NCBI GenBank assembly: GCA_002868955.1
Contig: PKTW01000054.1
Location: 1 to 50,514, forward strand
DNA: 50,514 nucleotides
DNA from: Desulfobulbaceae bacterium
GTDB taxonomy: Bacteria > Desulfobacterota > Desulfobulbia > Desulfobulbales > BM004
Direction: 5' to 3'
Of this stretch, positions 1 to 9,630 are shown in pieces. A program made the position numbers and the translations under genes. Numbering within the stretch: position 1 is the first letter of the stretch; each line of letters opens with the position of its first letter. The notes below the pieces were generated by a model. It was not told the DNA's origin. It saw nothing but the letters and a program-made list of their open reading frames with translations, and did no database searches.

Positions 1-16
1 AAACCCTATTTGCCTT

Positions 17-1222
17 ATGCTTTTGTGCCTGCTTGGAGTCCTGCTGCTGACTGAAACGAGAGCAGCCTCCATTTGCGACACTGAGGAAACTGTGGTTTTT
101 TTCGGTAATGGTATAAAAACAGCAGAAAAAAAAGCTTACGACGCAAGGAATGTAATTAAACAACGGTTGAAAGAACAACTGCCGCCTGAAGAATTTGAGG
201 TCCTGGCATTCGATGTCGCATTCAATGGGACGCACGGCCTGCCCCTTGACCTGCTTGAATCCACCGTTCAGGTTCTGGCCGGCAATACAAGCAGGTTTTG
301 GCGTCTTTTCTGGGGGCTTGAAATCATGCCCGACTGGTTTGCTGACAAATTCATTCTCCTGGCAGGCGCGCTTGACAGGAGTGCTTTGGTGACCACAGAC
401 AGCTTGAAGGAACATGTCACCACCTATAAAACAAAGATCGCTGAAGGCAAGAAAGTGCTCCTTGTGGCACATTCGCAGGGAAGCCTGTTCGGAAACCAGG
501 CATACAGCCTGTTGAACTACCGCGAGCAGCAAAGCTTCGGCATGGTGTCAGTTGCCAACATCGACAACAGTGTCCTTGGTGCAGACGCCCCCTACACTTC
601 ACTGAATACCGACAAGGTCATATTGGCGCTTATTGCCGTCCAGATAGCGCTTCCTTCCAAACCCATGGCGCCAAATACCGAAAACCTGGCCGCTGAATCG
701 GCAGATTCCCTGGGCCACTCTTTTATCCAGTCCTACATGACAGAAGGCAGCAACAGTGAGGCCAGGATCACGCAACAGGTCATTGCAGCGCTGGACAGTC
801 TTGCCACACCGCAGCCGATTGTTGAATCAGGCGTCATTACCGTTTCTCTTACCTGGGGCTCTGCACCCGATGTTGATCTGCATGTTTATGAACCCAACGG
901 CATACAGGTATACTGGTACAATCTCCAGGGGTATTCAGGCACCCTTGACCGTGATGACCGGACCGGGCACGGCCCGGAACACTACAATGTACCCTCGTGT
1001 GATACGCTTGCGCGGGGAGTCTATCATGTTGCCCTGGATTACTACAAGGGAGACGCACCTGAAGTGGCAACAGTCCAGATCGAGGCCGGTTTACTTGTCC
1101 GGACATTTGAAATTCCCATGTCATCCGAATATTACGGCAGCCCCGATTCTCCCGAGTTAATCGCCAATATCTGGGTGAAAGGCGGCGAGAACGGCGGCTA
1201 CGATTTCGAAATCTACGAATAA
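17..1222 (+). CDS. Secreted serine-hydrolase-like protein with YfaP-type C-terminal domain
   Basis: A 401-residue protein starting with a hydrophobic signal-peptide-like stretch (residues 1-17), so export is likely. Residues 147-157 read VLLVAHSQGSL, a nucleophile-elbow motif (xHSxG, Ser153) of the alpha/beta-hydrolase fold, as in lipases. Residues about 275-385 contain LTWGSAPDVDLHVYEPNG followed by LDRDD and GPEHYN, a pattern I associate with the YfaP/DUF2135 family of extracytoplasmic beta domains. The frame is open upstream to the edge of the window, so the true start may lie outside it. Substrate is unknown. It stands alone, followed by a hairpin terminator. The hydrolase call rests on the motif only; the domain boundaries are estimates. 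Confidence 0.6.
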   Translation: MLLCLLGVLLLTETRAASICDTEETVVFFGNGIKTAEKKAYDARNVIKQRLKEQLPPEEFEVLAFDVAFNGTHGLPLDLLESTVQVLAGNTSRFWRLFWGLEIMPDWFADKFILLAGALDRSALVTTDSLKEHVTTYKTKIAEGKKVLLVAHSQGSLFGNQAYSLLNYREQQSFGMVSVANIDNSVLGADAPYTSLNTDKVILALIAVQIALPSKPMAPNTENLAAESADSLGHSFIQSYMTEGSNSEARITQQVIAALDSLATPQPIVESGVITVSLTWGSAPDVDLHVYEPNGIQVYWYNLQGYSGTLDRDDRTGHGPEHYNVPSCDTLARGVYHVALDYYKGDAPEVATVQIEAGLLVRTFEIPMSSEYYGSPDSPELIANIWVKGGENGGYDFEIYE

Positions 1223-1247
1223 TATTACGCCGACACACTCTAGTCCC

Positions 1248-1289
1248 AAAGCCTCTCAGTAGATGGTACATTGCTGGGAGGCTTTCTGT
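1248..1289 (+). terminator. Hairpin terminator after the hydrolase-like gene
   Basis: Arms AAAGCCTCTCAGTA (1248-1261) and TGCTGGGAGGCTTT (1272-1285) pair over 14 positions with a few G-T pairs and a 10-base loop, followed by a T-rich CTGTT. The hairpin begins 25 bases after the stop codon. Confidence 0.6.
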
Positions 1290-1333
1290 TGCAGGGCAAC
1301 GACACACAATTTCGCTTTAATGACTGCAATAAA

Positions 1334-1349
1334 AATAGTATACACTATT
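1334..1349. repeat. Short palindrome upstream of the HerA-like gene
   Basis: AATAGT-ATAC-ACTATT is a perfect 6-base inverted repeat with a 4-base centre, about 140 bases before the HerA-like start, in an AT-rich intergenic stretch. It could be an operator. No convincing -35/-10 pair was found beside it, so no function is claimed. Confidence 0.25.
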
Positions 1350-1487
1350 ATTATTGGACTCATCCAGAATCCTTAGTGCTGTACTTGCTCCCTACGTAGT
1401 TGATTTAGTTAATAAATATAATTTGTTATTCACGTAATAATACCGTGTCAGCATATTGACCGGCACAAGGCAAAAAGAGCGAAAACC

Positions 1488-2969
1488 ATGAACGAACAGC
1501 TGAGTTTTGTTATTGGCGCAGACAACAACATTCCTGTTGAGCAGTTGACTAAAATGAGTAACCGGCATGGCCTTATCGCCGGTGCAACGGGTACCGGCAA
1601 AACAATCACCCTGCAGATCCTGGCCGAGAGTTTTTCCCGGCTCGGGGTGCCTGTTTTCGCTGCCGATGTCAAAGGCGACCTTTCCGGAATTGCGGCTGCA
1701 GGCAAACCCCATCCGAAAATCGAGGAAAGACTCCAGAAAATCCCCCTGGGGGAATACGTCCAGCGGGCTTACCCCACCGTTTTCTGGGACATTTTCGGGC
1801 AAAAGGGCCACCCCATCCGCTCAACCATTTCAGAAATGGGACCGCTGCTGCTGTCAAACCTCCTTGACCTGAATGACACGCAATCCGGGCTGATGTACAG
1901 CTGTTTCAAGATTGCCGATGATGACGGGCTGCTGCTGCTGGATCTGAAGGATCTGCGGGCGCTGCTGGCATGGATGGGTAACAATGCCAACGAATTGCGC
2001 GGTGAGTACGGTAATATTACCGGGGCAAGCATCGGGGCCATACAGCGCAAGCTCCTGATACTGGAAGAACAGGGTGCGGAACATTTCTTCAGCGAACCGG
2101 CGGTTCAACTTTCCGACCTCATGCAGACGGATTTTTCCGGCAACGGCGTAATCAGCATTATGGATGTCTCGACCCTGGTCTCAGAATCCCCCCGGGTGTA
2201 TGCGACGTTTCTCCTGTGGCTGCTTTCAGAACTCTTCGAACAGCTGCCGGAGGTTGGCGACCCGGATAAACCCAAGCTCGTGTTCTTCTTTGACGAAGCA
2301 CACATTCTCTTTGACCAGGCGCCAAAACCGCTTATTGAAAAAATTGAACATGTTGTCCGGCTTATCCGCTCAAAAGGGGTGGGGATTTATTTTATTACGC
2401 AAAGCCCGCTTGATATACCCGAAGATGTCCTGGGGCAGCTCGGACTCAAGATCCAGCATGCCCTGCGGGCCTTTACCCCTAAAGACCGGCAGGTTATCAA
2501 AAGCGTGGCCCGTTCATTCCGCAGCAATGAACAGTTTGATTCCGAAACAGTTCTCACCGAACTTGGTATCGGTGAAGCCCTGGTTTCAACCCTTGATGCC
2601 AAGGGCAGCCCCAGGCCTGTCCAGCGAACCCTGGTCCGCCCGCCTGAATCCCGCATAGGCCCTCTTACAGATGATGAAAGAACAGAGCGCCTCAATAAGT
2701 CGCCGTTCCGGGGGCGCTACGATGCGGTTGTTGACCGTGAATCCGCTTACGAACTGCTGAAAAAACGCGCCAAGGAACTGCAGGTCCGGCAGGATGCCGA
2801 GATGCGCTTGAAAGCAGAACAAGAAGCACAGGCAAAACCAGCCAGGGGCAGGAAAAAACAGTCCATTGGCGACGCCTTTATGAAAAGCACGGCACGGTCC
2901 ATTGGCAGCTATGTCGGGCGCCAGATAATCCGGGGAGTCCTTGGGTCAATATTTGGCGGTAAACGTTAA
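1488..2969 (+). CDS. HerA/YjgR-like P-loop ATPase (DUF853 family)
   Basis: A 493-residue cytoplasmic ATPase of the HerA-FtsK superfamily. Walker A is GATGTGKT (residues 32-39), and the Walker B-like strand LVFFFDEAHILFD carries DEAH at 269-272. The FAADVKGDLSG stretch after Walker A and the FITQSPLDIPEDVLGQLG stretch are typical of the YjgR/DUF853 branch. The C-terminal 60 residues are lysine/arginine-rich and then glycine-rich. HerA proteins translocate DNA in end resection, but YjgR-type members occur alone and their role is not settled; here no NurA nuclease lies nearby. Its stop overlaps a possible start of the next gene by one base (TAATG). Family assignment is firm, function is not. Confidence 0.85.
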   Translation: MNEQLSFVIGADNNIPVEQLTKMSNRHGLIAGATGTGKTITLQILAESFSRLGVPVFAADVKGDLSGIAAAGKPHPKIEERLQKIPLGEYVQRAYPTVFWDIFGQKGHPIRSTISEMGPLLLSNLLDLNDTQSGLMYSCFKIADDDGLLLLDLKDLRALLAWMGNNANELRGEYGNITGASIGAIQRKLLILEEQGAEHFFSEPAVQLSDLMQTDFSGNGVISIMDVSTLVSESPRVYATFLLWLLSELFEQLPEVGDPDKPKLVFFFDEAHILFDQAPKPLIEKIEHVVRLIRSKGVGIYFITQSPLDIPEDVLGQLGLKIQHALRAFTPKDRQVIKSVARSFRSNEQFDSETVLTELGIGEALVSTLDAKGSPRPVQRTLVRPPESRIGPLTDDERTERLNKSPFRGRYDAVVDRESAYELLKKRAKELQVRQDAEMRLKAEQEAQAKPARGRKKQSIGDAFMKSTARSIGSYVGRQIIRGVLGSIFGGKR

Positions 2970-2992
2970 TGCAATCCTCCAGGAAAACAGCC

Positions 2993-3907
2993 ATGAACCC
3001 TTTTCAAAAAATGACATGTATTTTGCGCAGATCTCTGCATTTCCTTATCTTTTCCCGCTATTTGGTGCTGTATACAACCCTGGGACTGTCTGCCTTCTTT
3101 ATGCTGACAGGCTGCGCACAGGAACCCGGCGGCCCGCTCTTCAAGGTGTCGGACGCGTCATACAAATCTATTACTGATGCAGTGTTTGAGACTATCAGTT
3201 CCCAGGTATTTTTCGTCGGTGAGCACCACGACAATCCCCACCACCACGTAAACCAGCTGGAGTTGATACGGGAAATACATGAGAAGGGAGAAAAACCCCT
3301 GGCCATCGGGCTGGAAATGTTTGAAACCGGATACCAGGCGCACCTCGACCAATGGGTTGCCGGCAAGCTGGCTGTAGAAGAATTTGTGAAGATCTATTAT
3401 GAAAACTGGGACCAGGCATGGATATTGTACCGTGATATCTTTCTCTATGCCCGGGAGCATCAGATCCCTCTCCTCGGCTTGAATGTTCCCCGGAAAGTGG
3501 TGCGAAAGGTGGCACAAAAGGGATTTGGCTCCCTGACACCTGCCGATATGCAGGAACTTCCGCAGGGTGTTACCTGTGATGTTACCCCGCCATATGAAAA
3601 CTTCATCAAGCGTGTCTTCGGATGGCATGGCAAAAAAAATGGCTCATTCACCAACTTCTGTGAAGCGCAGGTCCTGTGGGATACCGGCATGGCCATAAAT
3701 CTTTTGAAATTCCATGATCAGAATCCCGGCACAAAATTAGTGGTCCTGGCCGGGGACGGACATGCCTGGAAACCGGGCATTCCCCGACAGATATCACTGC
3801 GCAAAGATCTACCCATGGTAGTTTTTCTTCCCGAGACGGCAAAACTGCATCGCAAAAATGTTGCGCAGACGGATACTGACTATCTCTGGCTGCTAACGTT
3901 TATGTAA
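2993..3907 (+). CDS. ChaN-family lipoprotein (DUF399)
   Basis: Haem/iron-related lipoprotein of the ChaN family. An AGGA ribosome-binding site precedes the ATG at 2993, which is preferred over the ATG at 2969 that overlaps the upstream stop. From 2993 the lipobox LTGC ends at Cys41 after a long hydrophobic segment, predicting lipidation and envelope location. The family hallmarks FFVGEHHDNPHHH, GLEMFETGYQ and LAGDGHAW are all present. ChaN proteins bind haem as cofacial dimers in Campylobacter; whether this one binds iron or haem is inference. The gene ends 50 bases before the convergent glnS. Confidence 0.85.
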   Translation: MNPFQKMTCILRRSLHFLIFSRYLVLYTTLGLSAFFMLTGCAQEPGGPLFKVSDASYKSITDAVFETISSQVFFVGEHHDNPHHHVNQLELIREIHEKGEKPLAIGLEMFETGYQAHLDQWVAGKLAVEEFVKIYYENWDQAWILYRDIFLYAREHQIPLLGLNVPRKVVRKVAQKGFGSLTPADMQELPQGVTCDVTPPYENFIKRVFGWHGKKNGSFTNFCEAQVLWDTGMAINLLKFHDQNPGTKLVVLAGDGHAWKPGIPRQISLRKDLPMVVFLPETAKLHRKNVAQTDTDYLWLLTFM

Positions 3908-3957
3908 TGTCCTGAAGCGCAGAATGGCCATGAGGCAGGTTGCATGGCCGCAAATCA

Positions 3958-5652
3958 TTATGCTTTTTTCTGGATTTTCGCCCAGGCATCCCGCAGGGTG
4001 ACGCTCCTGTTGAACACGAGCCTGCCCTCTGTGCAGTCATGCCTGTCAGCACAAAAATATCCCAGCCGTTCAAACTGATAAATGCTTTCCGGTTGTGCAT
4101 CTGCAAGGTTGGGTTCAAGTTGGCAGCCGCTGAGTATCTCAAGGGATTCCGAGTTGATATATGTCGTGAAGTCTTCACCCTCTTCCGCCGCGGCAGGGTT
4201 TTCCCTCGTAAAAAGATGGCTGTAGAGCCTCACCTCTGCTGGTAATGAATGCTGGGCGGAAACCCAGTGGAGCGTGGCCTTAACCTTGCGGCCGTCAGGA
4301 GCATTGCCGCCCCGGGTTGCAGGATCATAGGTGCATCGGAGCTCCAGGATCTCCCCTGTCACGTCATCTTTTTTTATACCGGTGCACGTAATAAAATATC
4401 CGTAGCGTAAACGCACCTCCCGGCCGGGAGCAAGACGAAAGAACTTCTTGAACGGCTCTTCCATAAAATCATCCTGCTCAATATAAAGCTCCCGCGCAAA
4501 GGGTACTTTGCGGCTGCCGGCAGCAGGATCCTCAGGATTATTGACCGCGTCGAGCTCTTCCACCTGCCCTTCCGGGTAGTTTTCCAGCACAACTTTAAGT
4601 GGTTTCAAGACAGCCATGACCCGTGGCGCCCTTTTATTGAGATCTTCCCGCAAACAGTGCTCGAGCAGTGCCATATCCACCGTACTGTCTTTCTTTGCCA
4701 CACCGATCCGCTCACAGAAATCACGGATCGCTTCCGGTGTAAAACCGCGGCGGCGCAAGCCGGATATGGTCGGCAGCCTGGGATCATCCCAGTCCTGGAC
4801 ATGCCCTTCTGACACCAGGCGCACCAGTTTGCGCTTGCTCATAATGGTGTAGGTGAGATTAAGGCGGGCAAACTCAATCTGCTGTGGATGGCAGGCAAGT
4901 TCCAGTTCATCAATAAACCAGTCATACAGCGGCCGGTGGTCCTCGAATTCCAGCGTGCAGATTGAATGGGTGATTCCTTCAATGGAGTCGGACTGGCCAT
5001 GGGCAAAATCATACATGGGATAAATGCACCAGGCGTCTCCCGTTCTGTGGTGGCTGGCATGCAGGATACGGTACATTACCGGATCACGCATATTGAGGTT
5101 CCCGGATGCCATGTTAATTTTTGCCCGCAGAACATGGGTTCCATCGGTAAACTCTCCTGCCTTCATGCGTGCAAAAAGATCGAGGTTTTCCGCCACGCTT
5201 CTCTGGCGATAAGGGCTTTCGCGGCCGGCCTGGGTCAGGGTGCCCCTGTACTCCCTGATCTCTTCAGCGCTTAAGCTGTCGACATAGGCCCTGCCTTTCT
5301 TGATCAGGAATAGGGCAAATTCATAGAACTTTTCAAAATAATCCGAGGCAAAGTAAAGCCGCTCCTGCCAGTCAAACCCGAGCCAGCGCACATCCTCCTT
5401 GATCGAATCGATGTATTGCTGTTCTTCTTTTGTTGGATTGGTGTCATCAAAACGCAGGTTGCATACCCCGTTAAAGTCCTGTGCCAGTCCAAAATTAAGG
5501 CAGATGGACTTGGCATGGCCGATATGCAGATAACCGTTGGGTTCCGGCGGGAAACGGGTCATGACCCTGCCGTCATTCTTATTGGCCCTGATATCTGCGG
5601 AAACGATGGCTGCAATAAAATTGGCCGCCGGTCCTTTCTCTTGTGCCTTCAT
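3958..5652 (-). CDS. glnS: Glutaminyl-tRNA synthetase
   Basis: Class I aminoacyl-tRNA synthetase charging tRNA-Gln. The N-terminal block [18 protein letters not shown] contains the HIGH signature (residues 43-46), and MSKRKL replaces KMSKS, as in other GlnRS. The C-terminal beta-barrel anticodon-binding region ends with [14 protein letters not shown], close to the E. coli ending. The ATG at 5652 aligns with the E. coli start; an upstream ATG at 5703 would overlap the ribD end. Length is 564 residues, normal for the family. It is the last gene of the long minus-strand run. A GlnRS makes direct glutaminylation possible, so Gat amidotransferase is not strictly needed for tRNA-Gln. Confidence 0.97.
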   Translation of the reverse strand: MKAQEKGPAANFIAAIVSADIRANKNDGRVMTRFPPEPNGYLHIGHAKSICLNFGLAQDFNGVCNLRFDDTNPTKEEQQYIDSIKEDVRWLGFDWQERLYFASDYFEKFYEFALFLIKKGRAYVDSLSAEEIREYRGTLTQAGRESPYRQRSVAENLDLFARMKAGEFTDGTHVLRAKINMASGNLNMRDPVMYRILHASHHRTGDAWCIYPMYDFAHGQSDSIEGITHSICTLEFEDHRPLYDWFIDELELACHPQQIEFARLNLTYTIMSKRKLVRLVSEGHVQDWDDPRLPTISGLRRRGFTPEAIRDFCERIGVAKKDSTVDMALLEHCLREDLNKRAPRVMAVLKPLKVVLENYPEGQVEELDAVNNPEDPAAGSRKVPFARELYIEQDDFMEEPFKKFFRLAPGREVRLRYGYFITCTGIKKDDVTGEILELRCTYDPATRGGNAPDGRKVKATLHWVSAQHSLPAEVRLYSHLFTRENPAAAEEGEDFTTYINSESLEILSGCQLEPNLADAQPESIYQFERLGYFCADRHDCTEGRLVFNRSVTLRDAWAKIQKKA

Positions 5653-5665
5653 GGGTAATTTACTC

Positions 5666-6778
5666 TTATATGGTATTGAAAAACCTGCCTTCAAGGAGAA
5701 CATCTTCCCCGTAACGGCGGGTTTTGATTAATTTGAACTGCGGCAGGCGGTTCGCCTTTTTTTTGGCGGAAAACGTTGCCAGGGGCACTCCCTGCCCGCC
5801 TATAAATGTCGGCGCTACAAACAATAAGAGCTGATCCACCAGGCCGGACTCCAGGAAAGAGCCGTGCACCCTGCTCCCGCCTTCAACAAGAAGACTGGTT
5901 ATCCCGGCTTGTCCAAGAACTGCCAACAGCGCCTTGAGGTCAAGTTCACCCCTGCATGCTAGAGGGACTGTTTTAATAACCGCGCCTGCAGCTGCAAGTC
6001 TGCTGCGTCTTTTCCTGTCAGCCCCCCTGGTGCAGAAAATCCATGTCTGGGCCGCTGAGTCCTGCTGCAGCATTGTAGCCGCTGCCGGCAAACGCAACTC
6101 TGCATCAAGAACCACCCGCAGCGGATCCCGTCCCCCTGCAGATCCATGCAAACGGGCAGCCAGGGAGGGATCATCCGTTAAAGCTGTGTTTATCCCCACC
6201 AGTATCGCATCAACCTGATTGCGCAGGACATGAACGCGGCGCCACGATTGCTTGCCGGTTATTCTGGTAGACTGCCCCGGAAGTGCTGCAATCCTGCCGT
6301 CAATACTCATGCCGGCCTTCATTATCACCCAGGGATTGCCTGTGGTTGAATGCTTGATGAACGGCAGGTTTATTTCACGACACTCCATCTCCAGGATCCC
6401 GGAGGAAACCGTCAGTCCCTGCGATGAAAGGTAACGGGCGCCGCCGCCGGCAACCCCCGGGTTGGGGTCAAGCATGCCGATTACCACCCGGGAAATTCCG
6501 GCCCGCAAGACCGCCTCGACGCAGGGAGGGGTGCGGCCCGTATGGTTACAGGGTTCGAGGGTTACATACAGGGTTGCATCTTTTGCTTTTCTGCCGGCAG
6601 CCTGCAGGGCATGAATTTCTGCATGGGGGGTCCCGGCTTTTTTATGATAGCCTCTGCCCGCCACCTTATTGTTCTTGACTACAACTGCCCCGACGCAGGG
6701 GTTGGGTGAGGTTCTGCCCATTCCCTTTTTTGCCTCCTGCAGGGCCAGACGCATGTAATTGCTGTCAATATCAATCAC
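5666..6778 (-). CDS. ribD: Bifunctional riboflavin deaminase/reductase RibD
   Basis: Two-domain enzyme of riboflavin synthesis. The N-terminal zinc deaminase carries PHAE (residues 51-54) and [12 protein letters not shown] (Cys77, Cys86), acting on the diaminopyrimidine made from GTP. The C-terminal reductase (from about residue 145) carries [12 protein letters not shown] and [14 protein letters not shown] and reduces the ribosyl side chain using NADPH. The start is GTG, placed just after the nrdR stop (6780), so the two are probably translationally linked. The nrdR-ribD order is common in bacteria. Other rib genes are not in the window. Confidence 0.96.
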   Translation of the reverse strand: MIDIDSNYMRLALQEAKKGMGRTSPNPCVGAVVVKNNKVAGRGYHKKAGTPHAEIHALQAAGRKAKDATLYVTLEPCNHTGRTPPCVEAVLRAGISRVVIGMLDPNPGVAGGGARYLSSQGLTVSSGILEMECREINLPFIKHSTTGNPWVIMKAGMSIDGRIAALPGQSTRITGKQSWRRVHVLRNQVDAILVGINTALTDDPSLAARLHGSAGGRDPLRVVLDAELRLPAAATMLQQDSAAQTWIFCTRGADRKRRSRLAAAGAVIKTVPLACRGELDLKALLAVLGQAGITSLLVEGGSRVHGSFLESGLVDQLLLFVAPTFIGGQGVPLATFSAKKKANRLPQFKLIKTRRYGEDVLLEGRFFNTI

Positions 6779-6779
6779 G

Positions 6780-7241
6780 CTATTCCTTCCTGGTATCCAG
6801 CAGCCCTTTCAGTTCATCCATGAACTCATTAATATCCTTGAACTGCCTGTACACGGATGCAAACCTGACATACGCAACCTCGTCAAGCTTTGCCAGACCC
6901 TCCATCATTTTTTCCCCGATCCACTGGGTCGGCACTTCGCGTTCCCCCATATCCTGGAGTTCTCTTTCCAGAGAATCCACAAATTCATCAATATTCTCCA
7001 TGCTTACCGGCCTTTTCTCACAGGCTTTTTTCAAGCCCGCGACAACCTTGTAACGGTCATAGGCTTCCCGCCGCCCGTCTTTCTTGATGAGCATGGGCAT
7101 CATGACCTCCAGCCGTTCATAGGTGGTAAACCGCTGTTCACATGATTCACAGGACCTGCGCCGGCGGATAATGGTATTTTCCTTGTTCAGCCTGGAATCA
7201 ACCACCTTGTTTTCAAGATGACCGCAATATGGACATTTCAT
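6780..7241 (-). CDS. nrdR: Transcriptional repressor NrdR
   Basis: 153-residue regulator of ribonucleotide reductase genes. The N-terminal zinc ribbon has CPYCG (from residue 3) and [12 protein letters not shown] (Cys31, Cys34), followed by the ATP-cone beginning [18 protein letters not shown]. NrdR senses ATP/dATP and represses nrd promoters. A well-spaced AAGGG precedes the ATG. It sits between comEB and ribD, a conserved arrangement. No nrd gene or obvious NrdR box is in this window. Confidence 0.97.
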   Translation of the reverse strand: MKCPYCGHLENKVVDSRLNKENTIIRRRRSCESCEQRFTTYERLEVMMPMLIKKDGRREAYDRYKVVAGLKKACEKRPVSMENIDEFVDSLERELQDMGEREVPTQWIGEKMMEGLAKLDEVAYVRFASVYRQFKDINEFMDELKGLLDTRKE

Positions 7242-7335
7242 GATGTTTTTCCCTTGTGTGTTCCTGCTCGGTTTGCCTGATTATAATAACGAAAGGCAAC
7301 TTTTGGGCTATGCCAGCCTGATCTGCTGTATCGGT

Positions 7336-7788
7336 TCAACCAAATTTTTTCGGGACAATACCTGCTTCAGCAAGCATATCAGAGGCAAGAGAATCGGAAT
7401 AGCCTTCCTTGTAATAAATATCAACGATGCCGGCATTTATAAGCATCTTGGTACAGATCGAGCAGGGCATGTTGGTGCAGTAGAGGGTTGCCCCCTGAAT
7501 ATTGACGCCGTGGATGGCCGCCTGGATAATGGCATTTTGTTCGGCATGCAGCCCGCGGCACAACTCGTGGCGTTCGCCGGAAGGGATACCCATCTGCTCA
7601 CGCAGGCAGCCCACATCCAGGCAATGATTTATCCTGGCTGGAGCCCCGTTGTACCCGGTGGTCATTATCCGTTTGTCCCTGACGAGAATAGCACCCACTT
7701 GCCGCCGCAAACAGGTGGAACGCTGGGCCACAAGCTCTGTTATGCCCATAAAGTATTCATCCCAGGAAGGGCGTGTCACTTTTTTCAT
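7336..7788 (-). CDS. comEB: Deoxycytidylate deaminase (ComEB/dCMP deaminase family)
   Basis: 150-residue zinc deaminase. The catalytic HAE is at residues 81-83 and PCSIC at 108-112. Additional Cys/His residues (Cys56, Cys61, His74, Cys77) fit the structural zinc site of dCMP deaminases. It would convert dCMP to dUMP, feeding thymidylate synthesis, which suits its position beside the serine hydroxymethyltransferase gene glyA. It is about 83 bases from glyA and 94 from nrdR, on the same strand. Confidence 0.93.
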   Translation of the reverse strand: MKKVTRPSWDEYFMGITELVAQRSTCLRRQVGAILVRDKRIMTTGYNGAPARINHCLDVGCLREQMGIPSGERHELCRGLHAEQNAIIQAAIHGVNIQGATLYCTNMPCSICTKMLINAGIVDIYYKEGYSDSLASDMLAEAGIVPKKFG

Positions 7789-7871
7789 TGTTTTGTATAA
7801 CGTATTTATGTTTGGCTGCAGTAAGGCGACAGGAAACTGCCAATTGCTTTACTCTGCCTGTATAAAACAGG

Positions 7872-9128
7872 CTATACGTCGTCAGCGTAGAGATGAGGAT
7901 AGAGCGGGAACCTTTCACACAGTTCCCTCACCTCGGAGCGGATCTTTTTTATTTCCTGCGCATCCCTGCGGTTCAATATCGCCCTGTTCATCCACTCAGC
8001 GATCTGTTCCATGTCACGTTCGATCAGACCGCGGCTGGTTACTGCCGGGGTCCCTATCCTGATGCCACCTGTGACGAAACGGCTTTGCGTATCAAATGGA
8101 AAGGCATTCTTATTGACTGTCAGTCCCGCGGACTCCAGGGTCTCTTCAGCATCTTTGCCGGTTATATCCTTGTTGGTCAGGTCCACGAGCAGCAAGTGGT
8201 TATCAGAACCGCCGGACACCAGCTTGAAACCATGACGGACCAAGGCTTCTCCCAGGGCCCGGGAATTTTTTACCACCTGTTGCTGATAAAGCACAAATTC
8301 CCGGGACATTGCCTCCTTGAAGCTCACTGCCTTGGCGGCAATGACATGCATCAGGGGGCCGCCCTGGATCCCGGGGAATATCTTGGAGTTCAAGCTTTTG
8401 CCATACTCCTCTTTCGCCAGGATCAGTCCTCCTCTGGGGCCGCGCATAGTTTTGTGTGTTGTGGTTGTAACATAATCTGCATAGGGCACCGGCGAGGGAT
8501 GCACCCCTGCTGCTACCAGGCCGGCGATATGAGCCATATCCACCATGAAAAGCGCGTCAATCTGATCGGCGATTAGCCTGAAGGCCTCAAAATCAATAAG
8601 TCGGGGATAGGCACTGGCACCTGCCACAATCATTCTAGGCCTGTGTTCATGGGCTACACGCTCAACTTCCTCCATGTTGATCGTACCCGTTTTCTTTTCA
8701 ACACCGTATGAGATAAAGTTGAAGAGCTGGCCTGAAAAGTTGACAGGGCTGCCATGGGTAAGGTGCCCGCCATGGGCCAGGTCCATGCCCAGAACCTTAT
8801 CACCGGGATTCAATGCCGCAAAATAGACAGCCATGTTCGCCTGGCTGCCGGAATGAGCCTGAACATTTGCGTATTCGGCCTGAAACAGTTCCTTGGCCCT
8901 GTCAATGGCCAGGTTTTCGACAGCGTCTGCATAATCACAGCCGCCATAATAGCGTTTACTGGGGTAGCCTTCGGCATACTTGTTGGTGAAAATTGAGCCC
9001 TGGGCTTCAAGTACTGCTTCGCTGACGATATTTTCCGAGGCAATGAGTTCGAGATAGTAGCGCTGGCGCTCCAATTCGTTCTTTATGGTGTTGTAGACTT
9101 CGGGATCTTGGTTTTTCAGAGTTGACAT
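7872..9128 (-). CDS. glyA: Serine hydroxymethyltransferase
   Basis: 418-residue pyridoxal-phosphate enzyme that interconverts serine and glycine with transfer of the C1 unit to tetrahydrofolate. Diagnostic blocks are [16 protein letters not shown], the substrate loop [11 protein letters not shown], and [14 protein letters not shown] with the PLP-binding lysine in HKT. Length and start match the family. It lies between rpiB and comEB in the minus-strand run, a neighbourhood conserved in related anaerobes. Confidence 0.98.
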   Translation of the reverse strand: MSTLKNQDPEVYNTIKNELERQRYYLELIASENIVSEAVLEAQGSIFTNKYAEGYPSKRYYGGCDYADAVENLAIDRAKELFQAEYANVQAHSGSQANMAVYFAALNPGDKVLGMDLAHGGHLTHGSPVNFSGQLFNFISYGVEKKTGTINMEEVERVAHEHRPRMIVAGASAYPRLIDFEAFRLIADQIDALFMVDMAHIAGLVAAGVHPSPVPYADYVTTTTHKTMRGPRGGLILAKEEYGKSLNSKIFPGIQGGPLMHVIAAKAVSFKEAMSREFVLYQQQVVKNSRALGEALVRHGFKLVSGGSDNHLLLVDLTNKDITGKDAEETLESAGLTVNKNAFPFDTQSRFVTGGIRIGTPAVTSRGLIERDMEQIAEWMNRAILNRRDAQEIKKIRSEVRELCERFPLYPHLYADDV

Positions 9129-9180
9129 TGTTGCTATGGACTCAGATTATTGTAAGTAATTGTAATGGGCTCGCCTATCC

Positions 9181-9603
9181 TTAAAACATATCAATCCGCC
9201 GCTGATGCCTGCCGCCGGCAAATTCAGAGGTCATCCAGGTCCGCACTATTTCCGCTGCCAGCCCCGGGCCGATTACCCTTGCCCCCAGACAGAGAATATT
9301 TGCATCATTGTGCTCCCGGCTCATCTTGGCGGAAAACATCTCATTGCAGAGGGCTGCCCTGATTCCGTGTATACGATTTGCAGCCATGGACATGCCGATG
9401 CCTGTCCCGCAAATAAGGATACCGCACTCGCATCCCCCTTCCTTTACCAGAGTACTCACAGATCTGGCAAAATTCGGATAGTCAACGGAATCAGTCGAGT
9501 TGCACCCCTGGTCGTCAACTGCGTGCCCCAGTTCGGTGAGCACCGCGACCACGGTTTTTTTCAAGTCGATCCCACCATGATCACAACCAATGGCTACCTT
9601 CAC
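9181..9603 (-). CDS. rpiB: Ribose-5-phosphate isomerase B
   Basis: 140-residue RpiB/LacAB-family isomerase that interconverts ribulose 5-phosphate and ribose 5-phosphate. It has MKVAIGCDHGGIDLK at the start and CGTGIGMSMAANR around the catalytic cysteine, followed by HNDANILCLGAR. The start codon is GTG, preceded by GAGGTGA. It lies 27 bases from the fabF start, so it is probably cotranscribed with fabF and glyA. Confidence 0.95.
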   Translation of the reverse strand: MKVAIGCDHGGIDLKKTVVAVLTELGHAVDDQGCNSTDSVDYPNFARSVSTLVKEGGCECGILICGTGIGMSMAANRIHGIRAALCNEMFSAKMSREHNDANILCLGARVIGPGLAAEIVRTWMTSEFAGGRHQRRIDMF

Positions 9604-9630
9604 GTTGTCACCTCAACAATAAAACAGGCG

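Noticed and set aside
849-1307. 152-codon minus-strand frame under the hydrolase-like gene
   Set aside because: Arginine- and serine-rich shadow translation, overlapping a protein with a signal peptide and recognisable domains.
7240-7800. 186-codon plus-strand frame opposite the dCMP deaminase gene
   Set aside because: Antisense shadow of a gene with HAE and PCxxC motifs; its own protein shows no family features.
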